From Planctomycetaceae bacterium (GTDB taxonomy: Bacteria; Planctomycetota; Planctomycetia; Planctomycetales; Planctomycetaceae), in contig DLVV01000427.1 in the NCBI GenBank assembly GCA_003445035.1, positions 1-7,759 on the forward strand: a DNA stretch of 7,759 nucleotides, given 5' to 3'. Below, one piece after another: positions 1-6,490 of the stretch (the stretch's first letter is position 1; each line of letters starts with the position of its first letter). Below the pieces are notes generated by a model. The model searched no databases, had not been told where the DNA came from, and worked only from the letters and a program-made list of their open reading frames with translations. A program made the translations under genes and the position numbers.

Positions 1-421
1 CACGATCGGCAGCGAAAGCGAGGACCTGTGACAGGTCGGCACGGGCCCCGAACAGGTGAGCAAAGATGAGGCCGCGGGTGAGGGGTGTTGTGGCCTGCTC
101 GAGGGATTCGAGTGTCGGGGCTGCGGTGTCCAGTTCCAGGTCGACCGGGACAGGGATGTAACCGTGGTGGCGGACGATACGGGCCATGTCGGGGATCGTC
201 ATGGCCGTCATCAGGATTTCCGAGCCCCTGGGCCAATCGAGTTGGCCCAGGACCAGGTGCAGGCCACTGCGGACCGACATGGTGGGTACGGTGTGACCGT
301 CTGCCGGCCACTGGTTCAGCAGGCTGTTGGTGGCCCGTCGACGGTTCCAGCGGAAGAAGAAGGCCGCACGTACCGCGGCGATGTCCCACCATCCGATATC
401 GAGTCGCTTTCTGGGCCACAT
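1..421 (-). CDS. DegT/DnrJ/EryC1/StrS-family PLP-dependent aminotransferase, N-terminal part (runs off left edge)
   Basis: Reading the complement from the ATG at 421 gives 140 codons with no stop before the window edge; the protein begins MWPRKRLDIGWWD. Residues 48-140 follow the start of the fold type I sugar/antibiotic aminotransferase family. There is a cofactor-phosphate loop region (S49-V-R-S-G-L-H-L), a segment like the family's 'GDEVIVPALTF' (G66-S-E-I-L-M-T-A-M-T), then PVDLELDT at 92-99 and HLFGARADL at 122-130, matching the usual 'PVFVDIDPDT' and 'HLYGxPADM' blocks. Family members transfer an amino group to keto-sugars or related substrates in the cytoplasm using PLP. The catalytic lysine would lie beyond the window, so activity cannot be judged. 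W11-W12 and an aromatic/basic stretch (F21-R29) near the N-terminus are unusual and might associate with the membrane. An in-frame ATG at 478 would add 19 residues; 421 is preferred because that extension looks unlike protein-coding sequence. The gene diverges from the propeller gene at 602. Confidence 0.82.
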   Translation of the reverse strand, partial: MWPRKRLDIGWWDIAAVRAAFFFRWNRRRATNSLLNQWPADGHTVPTMSVRSGLHLVLGQLDWPRGSEILMTAMTIPDMARIVRHHGYIPVPVDLELDTAAPTLESLEQATTPLTRGLIFAHLFGARADLSQVLAFAADR

Positions 422-601
422 GGCAGCGATGCTACCACATTGACTGAGGTGCGGACTTGTTCCCGGAGCCGGTTGCATCGCACGACGGGGGGGTGCTTGC
501 TCGCGTTCGGGCGGTTGGGTAAGGTTGGGGCAATTCTCGCGGCCGCACCGGATAGAGGGGGCCGCAGTTGCACCTCGTTTCCTCCAAACGTGACGTATCC
601 G
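422..601. other. Divergent intergenic region
   Basis: This 180-base spacer separates the minus-strand aminotransferase from the plus-strand propeller gene and must hold promoters for both. It contains a run of seven G at 487-493. I see no convincing -35/-10 pair on either strand. On the complement, TAGCAT a few bases before the ATG at 421 matches four of six -10 positions, but it has no -35 partner. Immediately before 602 the plus strand carries no Shine-Dalgarno sequence. The plus-strand frame is open through this region, but the encoded residues are arginine/glycine/proline-rich and resemble no protein. Confidence 0.6.
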
Positions 602-3214
602 ATGAAAAAGTTCTCAGCCGGCTCGTGGCGCACCGGGATGTTCGTGGCCCTGATCAGCACAGTGCTTCTGGTGCCGACAAACCATTCACAGGCTGACGAC
701 GCCATGGATTGGTCGCATTGGCGCGGCCCGGAAATGAACGGGATCTCGCGAGAGAAAGGGATCGTTGACACCTGGAACCCGGCCGGCAAGGGGCAGAATG
801 TCCTCTGGAAGAATGAGGACGCCGGAGGCCGGTCGACTCCGATCGTGATGAAGGGGAAGCTCTACACGATCGTTCGCAATAATCCTGGAACAAAAAACGA
901 GGGTGAAAAAGTCCTTTGCCTGAATGCGGAGACGGGTAAGAAGATTTGTGAGTACCCCTTCAACGTGTTTCTCTCTGACGTACCTGACACACGCGTTGGG
1001 TGGTCCTGCGTCACCGGAGATCCCGAAACCGAAAACGTTTTCGCGCTGGGTGTTTGCGGCCAGTTTCAGTGCCTGAAGGTTGTCAACAATGAGTTTCAAG
1101 TCGTGTGGGAGCATTCTCTCAGCGAAGAATACGGACTGTTGAGTACGTATGGCGGTCGGACGAATGTCCCGGTGATACACGGGCAGGTGGTCGTGATCAG
1201 TGCCGTGGTGATCGGGTGGGGCAAGATGGCCAAGCCGGCACATCGGTTCATCGCTTTTGACAAAAGAAACGGACAGCCAGTCTGGTTTGAGGGAACGCGG
1301 CCGCTGCCCTACGACACGACCTACAGTTCGCCTGTACTGACTGTGATCAACGGGCAACGATTGATGGTGTTTGGGTCCGGCGATGGTGGCATCCATGCCT
1401 TCCAGCCTCTGACGGGTCGGAAAATCTGGACGTACAACGTGTCGCGTCGTGGCGTGAACACGACCCCGCTGATCGTCGGCAACACGATTTATGGTGGCCA
1501 CAGCGAAGAGAATATCGGTTCGAACAAGATGGGGGCGTTGTTTGCCATCGATGGCTCCAAGACCGGTGACATCACCAAGAGTGGTGAGAAATGGCGCGTT
1601 TCGGAATGGTTTGTCGGCAAGAGTTCGCCGGTCCATGTGAATGGCCGGATTTATGCCGCCGAAGACAAGGGCACCCTGCTGGTGGTCGAGGCCGCGGATG
1701 GCAGGCTGGTGCAGAAGTTGAAATTGCGAGGTCCGGTTCGCGCGAGCCCGCTGTACGTGGATGGAAAGATTTTCATCTGCACGTCCAATGGGATCTGGTG
1801 GACACTGAAGCCAAGCAAGACCGGGGTCACGGGGAAACCAAAGCGAATGAGAGGGATCGAAGTCTACGGATCACCAATCGTCTCGCACGGACGACTCTAC
1901 GTTCCGACCACCGGAGCTCTGTACTGCGTGGGGACCAAGGGCGCGAAACCGTCGGCCGACAAGCGGCCGGAAGCTACAAAGGAGACACCCAGAGAAGAGG
2001 ATGCCGAGGTTGCCCATGCCCAGGTTGTCCCCGTCGAGAGCCTCTTGAAACCCACGGCCGATGGGGGCCAGGCCCAGGAGTTCCAGGTCAGACTTTTCAA
2101 CGCCAAGGGCCAGTACCTCAGGATGGCCAAGGCCGACGAGGTGGAGTTTGCGGTCCAGGGGCCAGGAAAGATCACCAAGCGAGATCTCCCGTCGGGAGGC
2201 AAGGGGTGGGAGTATGCGACTCCCAAGTCCCTGGCTCACACGTCGGTGGCGGTTACGGCCAAATTCGGGAAGCTCGTCGGTTCGGCGAGGATTCGTTTGG
2301 TGCCGGACTACAACTGGAAATTCGATTTCAGTAACGGGCAGGTGCCGGTGACCTGGGTCGGGTGCCGTTATCGCCACATTTCGCTGGATTATGACCTGTT
2401 CAAGAAGGTGGAGAAGGAGAACCCACTCGCCGGACAGCTTTACCTCTACCTGATGACCAGTTTCACCAATTCGAACAATCCGGCTGTCACCACGGGGAAG
2501 GCTCCCCAGGTCTACAATGACGGGACTCCTCGGCGAACGTGGTCGGCGATGCTCCGTTTCCTTGGCCTGCTGGGCCAGGTCAAGACGGTGGATGACGCCA
2601 AGGGGAAGCTTGATTCGTCGCTGGCAATATTGACACGAGAGAAATTCGTTGCCAAACACACCTGGTCGGCCCCGAAAGGCGGCATACAACTGGCAGTCAC
2701 ACGGGGTGCTCGGAAAGTGGACGGCAATGGAGTGATGGTGAAGATCAAGACGATCCCCAAGGGGGCCCGCAGCCAGGGCTGGATGGGATTCATTGATGGT
2801 TCCAACTACACGATCCAGTCGGACGTGCTGGGAGCCACCAAGGCCAAGAAACAGCCGGATATTGGCTTGAGTGCACAGCGGTATACGTTGACCATGCTCG
2901 GTGCCGGCCAGCAACTGCAGATCCGGAGTTGGCCAACGCAGTTGAGGATGGCCAAGACGATTCCCTTCAAGTGGGTTCCCGACAAGTGGTACACGATGAA
3001 GCTTGAAGCCCGCGTGTTGCCCGGAGCCGATGGCAAGTCGTCCAGGGCGATACTCAAGGGCAAGGTCTGGGTGCGGGGCGAAAAGGAGCCGGACAAATGG
3101 CAAGTCGAGGCGATCGATGACGTGCCCAATGTCAAAGGCAGTCCGGGTTTGTTTGGCAACGCGATCGACGCCGAGATCTTTTACGACAATATCACGGTGA
3201 CCAAAGGTAAGTAG
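602..3214 (+). CDS. Exported PQQ-like beta-propeller protein with Ig-like and LamG/DUF1080-like C-terminal domains (870 aa)
   Basis: The ATG at 602 is chosen because it opens a clean signal peptide: MKK, a basic residue at 10, a hydrophobic core at about 13-25, and a likely cleavage after S-Q-A31. The frame is open back to 56, but that part is antisense to the aminotransferase. Residues 35-447 form a PQQ-like propeller, opening with DWSHWRGPEMNG and carrying repeated x-D-x-x-T/N-G-x-x-x-W blade ends (near L107, F219 and F267). A charged linker (about 448-472) leads to an Ig-like stretch (about 473-569). Residues 570-870 begin YNWKFDFSNG and end with WYTMKLEAR, a short GKVWVRGE strand and SPGLFGNAIDAEIFYDNITV, the pattern of concanavalin/LamG-like (DUF1080-type) domains. 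A helical insertion sits at about 590-680. The protein is probably periplasmic or surface-exposed and binds carbohydrate or another ligand. No quinoprotein dehydrogenase active-site motif was seen, so an enzymatic role is not supported. The next gene follows after 56 bases, probably in the same transcript. Confidence 0.85.
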   Translation: MKKFSAGSWRTGMFVALISTVLLVPTNHSQADDAMDWSHWRGPEMNGISREKGIVDTWNPAGKGQNVLWKNEDAGGRSTPIVMKGKLYTIVRNNPGTKNEGEKVLCLNAETGKKICEYPFNVFLSDVPDTRVGWSCVTGDPETENVFALGVCGQFQCLKVVNNEFQVVWEHSLSEEYGLLSTYGGRTNVPVIHGQVVVISAVVIGWGKMAKPAHRFIAFDKRNGQPVWFEGTRPLPYDTTYSSPVLTVINGQRLMVFGSGDGGIHAFQPLTGRKIWTYNVSRRGVNTTPLIVGNTIYGGHSEENIGSNKMGALFAIDGSKTGDITKSGEKWRVSEWFVGKSSPVHVNGRIYAAEDKGTLLVVEAADGRLVQKLKLRGPVRASPLYVDGKIFICTSNGIWWTLKPSKTGVTGKPKRMRGIEVYGSPIVSHGRLYVPTTGALYCVGTKGAKPSADKRPEATKETPREEDAEVAHAQVVPVESLLKPTADGGQAQEFQVRLFNAKGQYLRMAKADEVEFAVQGPGKITKRDLPSGGKGWEYATPKSLAHTSVAVTAKFGKLVGSARIRLVPDYNWKFDFSNGQVPVTWVGCRYRHISLDYDLFKKVEKENPLAGQLYLYLMTSFTNSNNPAVTTGKAPQVYNDGTPRRTWSAMLRFLGLLGQVKTVDDAKGKLDSSLAILTREKFVAKHTWSAPKGGIQLAVTRGARKVDGNGVMVKIKTIPKGARSQGWMGFIDGSNYTIQSDVLGATKAKKQPDIGLSAQRYTLTMLGAGQQLQIRSWPTQLRMAKTIPFKWVPDKWYTMKLEARVLPGADGKSSRAILKGKVWVRGEKEPDKWQVEAIDDVPNVKGSPGLFGNAIDAEIFYDNITVTKGK

Positions 3215-3260
3215 TCACCTCTTCCCAAGCGGGAACCGACCTCCAGAGACTCTTCGCACA

Positions 3261-3265
3261 AAGGA
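3261..3265 (+). promoter_or_regulatory. Ribosome binding site of the 574-aa propeller gene
   Basis: AAGGA lies five bases before the first of two consecutive ATG codons (3271 and 3274). It is one of the few recognisable Shine-Dalgarno sequences in the window. The spacing is slightly better for the second ATG (eight bases), so the mature start may be one residue shorter. This makes no difference to the signal peptide. Confidence 0.45.
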
Positions 3266-3270
3266 CCGAG

Positions 3271-4995
3271 ATGATGAATCGAACCCTCAGCATGTCGGCA
3301 TGGCTTGGCCTTGCCGCATTGATGGTCGTGCCGCTGACCGTGGCCCAGGACAAGGCGAAGAAGCCCGGGGCGTATGACCCGACCGCTGTGGCCATGGCCG
3401 AGATCGCCACTCTGAAGGTCGGCAAGCTCGACTGGCCCCAGTGGGGTGGTTCCAGTGGCCGCAACAACACTCCGCAGGGTGTCAACATTCCCGTCACGTG
3501 GGACATTGAGTCCGGCAAGAATGTCAAGTGGCAGTCAAATCTTGGCTCGCAGACCTACGGGAACCCGGTTGCAGCCAACGGCAAGATTTATGTCGGAACC
3601 AACAACGGGGGCGGCCACATCAAGCGGTACCCCGCCACTGTCGATCTCGGATGCATGCTCTGTTTCGACGCCACCAATGGCAAGTTGCTGTGGCAACACT
3701 CCAACCCGAAGCTGACCACCGGCCGTGTGCACGACTGGCCTTTGCAGGGAATCTGCGACTCACCCTACGTCGATGGAAAACGGGTGTGGTACGTGACGAG
3801 TCGTGGTACGGTCGCCTGCCTGGACACCGAAGGGTTTTACGACGGAAAGAACAACGGGCCGTACACGGCCGAGCCAAACGAGAACAAGGACGAGGCCGAC
3901 GTGATCTGGTCCTTCGACATGATGAAGGAACTGGGCGTCTCTCAGCACAACATGTGCAGTTGTTCGGTGACGTGTGCTGGCGAGGTGCTGTTCGTCAACA
4001 CGTCAAACGGCGTCAGTTTTGAACATCTCGGGATCCCCGCCCCCAAGGCGGCCAGCTTTGTTGCCATGGATCGTAACACCGGCAAGGTCCTTTGGACCGA
4101 CAGGTCTCCGGCCACTGCCATCCTGCACGGTCAGTGGTCCAGTCCGACCTACGGCGTATTTGGCGGACAACCACAGGTGGTCTTCGCCGGTGGTGATGGC
4201 TGGGTGTACAGTTTCGATCCGAAGGGTGATGGCAAAGGCGGTGCAAAACTGCTGTGGCGTTTTGATGCAAACCCCAAGGAGGCCAAGTGGATTCTTGGCG
4301 GGCGTGGCACCAGGAACAACATCATCGCGACCCCGGTTGTCTACGATGGGATGGTCTACGTGGCGGTTGGACAGGATCCCGAGCATGGCGAGGGGATGGG
4401 CCACCTGTGGGCCATCGATCCCACCAAGCGCGGCGACACCAGTCCGACAAAGGCGTATGACAAGGCCGGGAAGGAAATTCCATTCGAAAAACGTCGACGG
4501 TTGCAGAACGTGATTGCCAAGGAGATGGAAACCATCAAGCCGAATCCCAATCACGCTGACATCTGGCACTACGGACAGATGACCGAGGAGAAGTACAACG
4601 CGACGGACTTCGAGCAGCAGATGCATCGGTCGTGTGGGACCGTGGCGATCAAGAATGACCTGCTCTATATCGCGGACTTCAGTGGGCTGTTCCATTGCCT
4701 GGACGCCAGGACGGGTAAGCCTCATTGGACCTACGACATGTTTGCCGCGTCGTGGGCGTCGCCGTTGATTGTCGAGGACAAGGTCTACATCGGCGACGAA
4801 GACGGCGATGTGGCCATCTTTCCACTGACGGCCGACCCCAAGAAAGCGCTCAAGGATGTTAACGGAGAGTTGGAGCCGGCACTCGGCGTGATCAACATGG
4901 GCAACTCGGTCTATTCGACTCCGATTGTCGCCAACAACGTGTTGTATATCGCCAACAAGTCGACATTGTTCGCAATCAAAGCTCCGGCCAAATGA
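3271..4995 (+). CDS. Exported cysteine-rich PQQ-like beta-propeller protein (574 aa)
   Basis: A signal peptide covers residues 1-25 (basic R4, hydrophobic 10-24, cleavage after T-V-A25). The mature protein starts QDKAKKPGAYDP and enters the propeller at LDWPQWGGSSGRNNTP (53-68). Blade-end motifs occur at CFDATNGKLLWQH (131-143), FVAMDRNTGKVLW (263-275), VYSFDPKGDGKGGAKLLW (312-329) and CLDARTGKPHW (476-486). The length is close to that of true PQQ alcohol dehydrogenases, but there is no adjacent Cys-Cys pair and no haem CxxCH motif, so PQQ catalysis is doubtful. Nine cysteines follow the signal: C128 and C131 (CxxC), C162, C183, C229, C231 and C235 (in MCSCSVTC), C455 and C476. A charged insertion at about 385-447 (KKRRRL-type basic and acidic residues) interrupts the propeller. 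I recognise the overall family as one common in planctomycetes (RNNTP, STVDLGC-like, ELGVSQHNMCSCS blocks), with no known function. It is probably co-transcribed with the gene ending at 3214 and is followed by a terminator. Confidence 0.9.
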   Translation: MMNRTLSMSAWLGLAALMVVPLTVAQDKAKKPGAYDPTAVAMAEIATLKVGKLDWPQWGGSSGRNNTPQGVNIPVTWDIESGKNVKWQSNLGSQTYGNPVAANGKIYVGTNNGGGHIKRYPATVDLGCMLCFDATNGKLLWQHSNPKLTTGRVHDWPLQGICDSPYVDGKRVWYVTSRGTVACLDTEGFYDGKNNGPYTAEPNENKDEADVIWSFDMMKELGVSQHNMCSCSVTCAGEVLFVNTSNGVSFEHLGIPAPKAASFVAMDRNTGKVLWTDRSPATAILHGQWSSPTYGVFGGQPQVVFAGGDGWVYSFDPKGDGKGGAKLLWRFDANPKEAKWILGGRGTRNNIIATPVVYDGMVYVAVGQDPEHGEGMGHLWAIDPTKRGDTSPTKAYDKAGKEIPFEKRRRLQNVIAKEMETIKPNPNHADIWHYGQMTEEKYNATDFEQQMHRSCGTVAIKNDLLYIADFSGLFHCLDARTGKPHWTYDMFAASWASPLIVEDKVYIGDEDGDVAIFPLTADPKKALKDVNGELEPALGVINMGNSVYSTPIVANNVLYIANKSTLFAIKAPAK

Positions 4996-5022
4996 CGCGG
5001 CAATTTCGGCATTGAATCTCAG

Positions 5023-5066
5023 CACCGCAGCGGATCTGCACAGTTCCGCTGCGGTGTCTTTTGTTG
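5023..5066 (+). terminator. Rho-independent terminator after the two-propeller unit
   Basis: CACCGCAGCGGA (5023-5034) is the exact reverse complement of TCCGCTGCGGTG (5045-5056). The stem is a perfect, GC-rich 12 base pairs with a ten-base loop, and it is followed by TCTTTTGTTG. It begins 27 bases after the stop of the 574-residue propeller gene, the expected place for transcript release. The T tract is imperfect (interrupted by C and G) but adequate. The structure separates the upstream pair from the promoter at 5082-5110. Confidence 0.85.
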
Positions 5067-5081
5067 CCCCGTGAGCGCGAA

Positions 5082-5110
5082 TTGCCGAAGCGTCAGTTGC
5101 GGACTAGAAT
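5082..5110 (+). promoter_or_regulatory. Predicted sigma70-type promoter for the Fe-ADH operon
   Basis: TTGCCG (5082-5087) and TAGAAT (5105-5110) are separated by exactly 17 bases. The -10 matches consensus at five of six positions, and the -35 keeps the TTG core. Transcription would start near 5117 and leave a leader of about 140 bases before the ATG at 5255. The position just after the terminator supports a new transcription unit. Two short hexamers can occur by chance, so the call is moderate. Confidence 0.5.
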
Positions 5111-5254
5111 GGATCTTCTCTACTGACTGGCTCCATTCCGGCCACCGGTGCAAGGTTCATCGACGGCCATCCCGCCACAACTCGCCCGCCTCGCTGACGT
5201 CCTGCTCCTAATTCGTGCAAACGCACGCTTCCACCGTTCGCACTCGGCGATCCG
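5111..5254 (+). other. 5' leader of the Fe-ADH transcript
   Basis: This is the stretch between the predicted -10 element and the dehydrogenase start. It is rich in C (CCGGCCACCGG near 5138; several CGCC/CTCGC runs) and lacks a Shine-Dalgarno sequence near 5255. I see no recognisable riboswitch fold, long hairpin or convincing upstream peptide. A GTG-started frame at 5148 runs into the dehydrogenase gene and looks like an out-of-frame shadow. Confidence 0.35.
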
Positions 5255-6490
5255 ATGCAGGTTCCCCCGGAAACCACAGACGCATTTTCCGAAGACGAAC
5301 TGGCTGCACTCGGTATCGACGAGTTGCTGCAGGCCGGTTCTCCGACTCGGGTGGAGTCAGGGCCCGGCGCGCTGTCAACACTGGGTCACTGGGCTCGGGA
5401 TCTTGGGGGCCAGAGGCTGTTCCTGGTGACCGACCGGGGACTTCGGGAGGCGGGCCACGAGGAACGTGTGCTGGGGTGTCTCGAAGAGTCGGGATACGAT
5501 TCGGAGTGCGTCGCTGTTTTTGGCGACGTCCGACCGAATCCTACGACCGAGGATGTCGAGCGAGCCCTGTCGGTCGCTCGGGAGCACGGTAGTGATCTGA
5601 TCATCGGGCTGGGCGGTGGTAGCAGCCTGGACTGTGCCAAGGGTGTCAATTTTCTTTTGACCAACGGTGGTCGGATTGAGGATTACTGGGGGGTGGGAAA
5701 GGCTGATCAGCCGATGTTGCCGATGATCGCAGTGCCCACCACCGCCGGGACCGGTAGCGAGGCCCAGTCGTTTGCGTTGATTGCCAACCCAAAGACACAC
5801 ATGAAGATGGCCTGCGGAGACAAAAAGGCCGCGTGCCGGGTGGCGATCCTGGACCCGGAATTGACCCTGACGATGCCCGCCGCCGTGACGGCAGCCACCG
5901 GGATCGACGCCATCAGTCACGCGCTGGAAACGGCCGTCACGACTCAGCGCAACGGCATTTCCAGTCGGTTCAGCCGTGACGCCTGGGCGATGCTCTCGGA
6001 GGGATTTCCTCGAGTGGTGACCGGCTCGGGGTCAATCGACGCGCGGCAGCAGATGCTCTATGGGGCCCATCTGGCTGGAGCGGCTATCGAGAATTCCATG
6101 TTGGGTGCGGCCCACGCCCTGGCCAACCCCCTTTCTGCTCACTACGACATGACACACGGTGTCGCAATCGGAATCATGCTGCCTCACGTGATTCGCTTCA
6201 ACCAGGACGTCGTGGCAGAGATCTATGCGGATCTGCTGGCAGTGGCCGGTGCCGAAAAGGTTCCTGGATTGCCGGCCGGTGAACAACTCGCATCACTGGT
6301 CGAACACATGGCTAGTGACGCGGGATTGCCGCGGACGTTGGCGGAATGCGATATTCGCGATAATCTGTTGGATCAGTTGGCTGACGAAGCCTATGAACAA
6401 TGGACAGGTCAATTTAATCCCAGGCCGGTTTCGACCGAAACCCTCAAGGGACTCTACGAATGCGCCTCACCACAAATCGCCTCCTCCTGA
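5255..6490 (+). CDS. Iron-containing (group III) alcohol dehydrogenase (411 aa)
   Basis: This is a cytosolic NAD(P)-dependent oxidoreductase that interconverts an alcohol and an aldehyde or ketone using a divalent metal, usually Fe2+. An N-terminal Rossmann-like domain covers about 35-200. It contains SGPGAL (35-40), the dinucleotide-binding loop [11 protein letters not shown] (120-130) and PTTAGTGSE (161-169). The C-terminal helical domain holds the four metal ligands in the FucO/AdhB arrangement: D218 and H222 ([10 protein letters not shown]), H287 (GAAHALANP) and H301 (THGVAIG). The 14-residue gap between the two histidines matches FucO. Length is normal for the family (about 380-410), with roughly 25 extra residues before the conserved core. 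The ATG at 5255 is the first start in frame; no Shine-Dalgarno sequence precedes it. The last 31 bases overlap the next gene, indicating co-transcription and probable translational coupling. Substrate specificity cannot be read from the sequence; lactaldehyde, 1,3-propanediol and simple alcohols are all possible. There is no sign of inactivation. Confidence 0.95.
   Translation: MQVPPETTDAFSEDELAALGIDELLQAGSPTRVESGPGALSTLGHWARDLGGQRLFLVTDRGLREAGHEERVLGCLEESGYDSECVAVFGDVRPNPTTEDVERALSVAREHGSDLIIGLGGGSSLDCAKGVNFLLTNGGRIEDYWGVGKADQPMLPMIAVPTTAGTGSEAQSFALIANPKTHMKMACGDKKAACRVAILDPELTLTMPAAVTAATGIDAISHALETAVTTQRNGISSRFSRDAWAMLSEGFPRVVTGSGSIDARQQMLYGAHLAGAAIENSMLGAAHALANPLSAHYDMTHGVAIGIMLPHVIRFNQDVVAEIYADLLAVAGAEKVPGLPAGEQLASLVEHMASDAGLPRTLAECDIRDNLLDQLADEAYEQWTGQFNPRPVSTETLKGLYECASPQIASS

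Noticed and set aside
487..493. Run of seven G as a possible phase-variable tract
   Set aside because: It is short, intergenic and not placed within a promoter spacer that I can identify.
56..601. N-terminal extension of the 870-residue propeller frame (182 extra residues)
   Set aside because: It lies antisense to the aminotransferase and the divergent spacer. Its composition is unlike protein, and a proper signal peptide begins at 602.
316..789. Minus-strand frame of 157 codons, with a GGAGG-like sequence at about 584-597 on the complement before a GTG
   Set aside because: It overlaps the start of the aminotransferase in another frame and the signal-peptide region of the propeller gene. 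The translation shows no recognisable family, so the purine-rich site is probably chance.
1871..3103. 410-codon minus-strand open frame
   Set aside because: It is a mirror of the coding plus strand in GC-rich DNA: rich in Arg, His, Leu and Pro with no domain resemblance.
3196..3219. GGTGAC...GTCACC inverted repeat spanning the stop of the 870-residue gene, plus TTCCC-AAGC-GGGAA at 3222-3235
   Set aside because: The stems are short (six and five base pairs) and have no T tract. They are not convincing as a terminator, and the next gene follows closely.
3271..4995. PQQ-dependent alcohol dehydrogenase (quinoprotein)
   Set aside because: Length and propeller fit, but the adjacent Cys-Cys disulfide and other recognisable active-site signatures are absent. 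A neutral propeller name is safer.
4003..5025. 340-codon minus-strand open frame
   Set aside because: It is antisense to the 574-residue propeller gene and its residues resemble no family.
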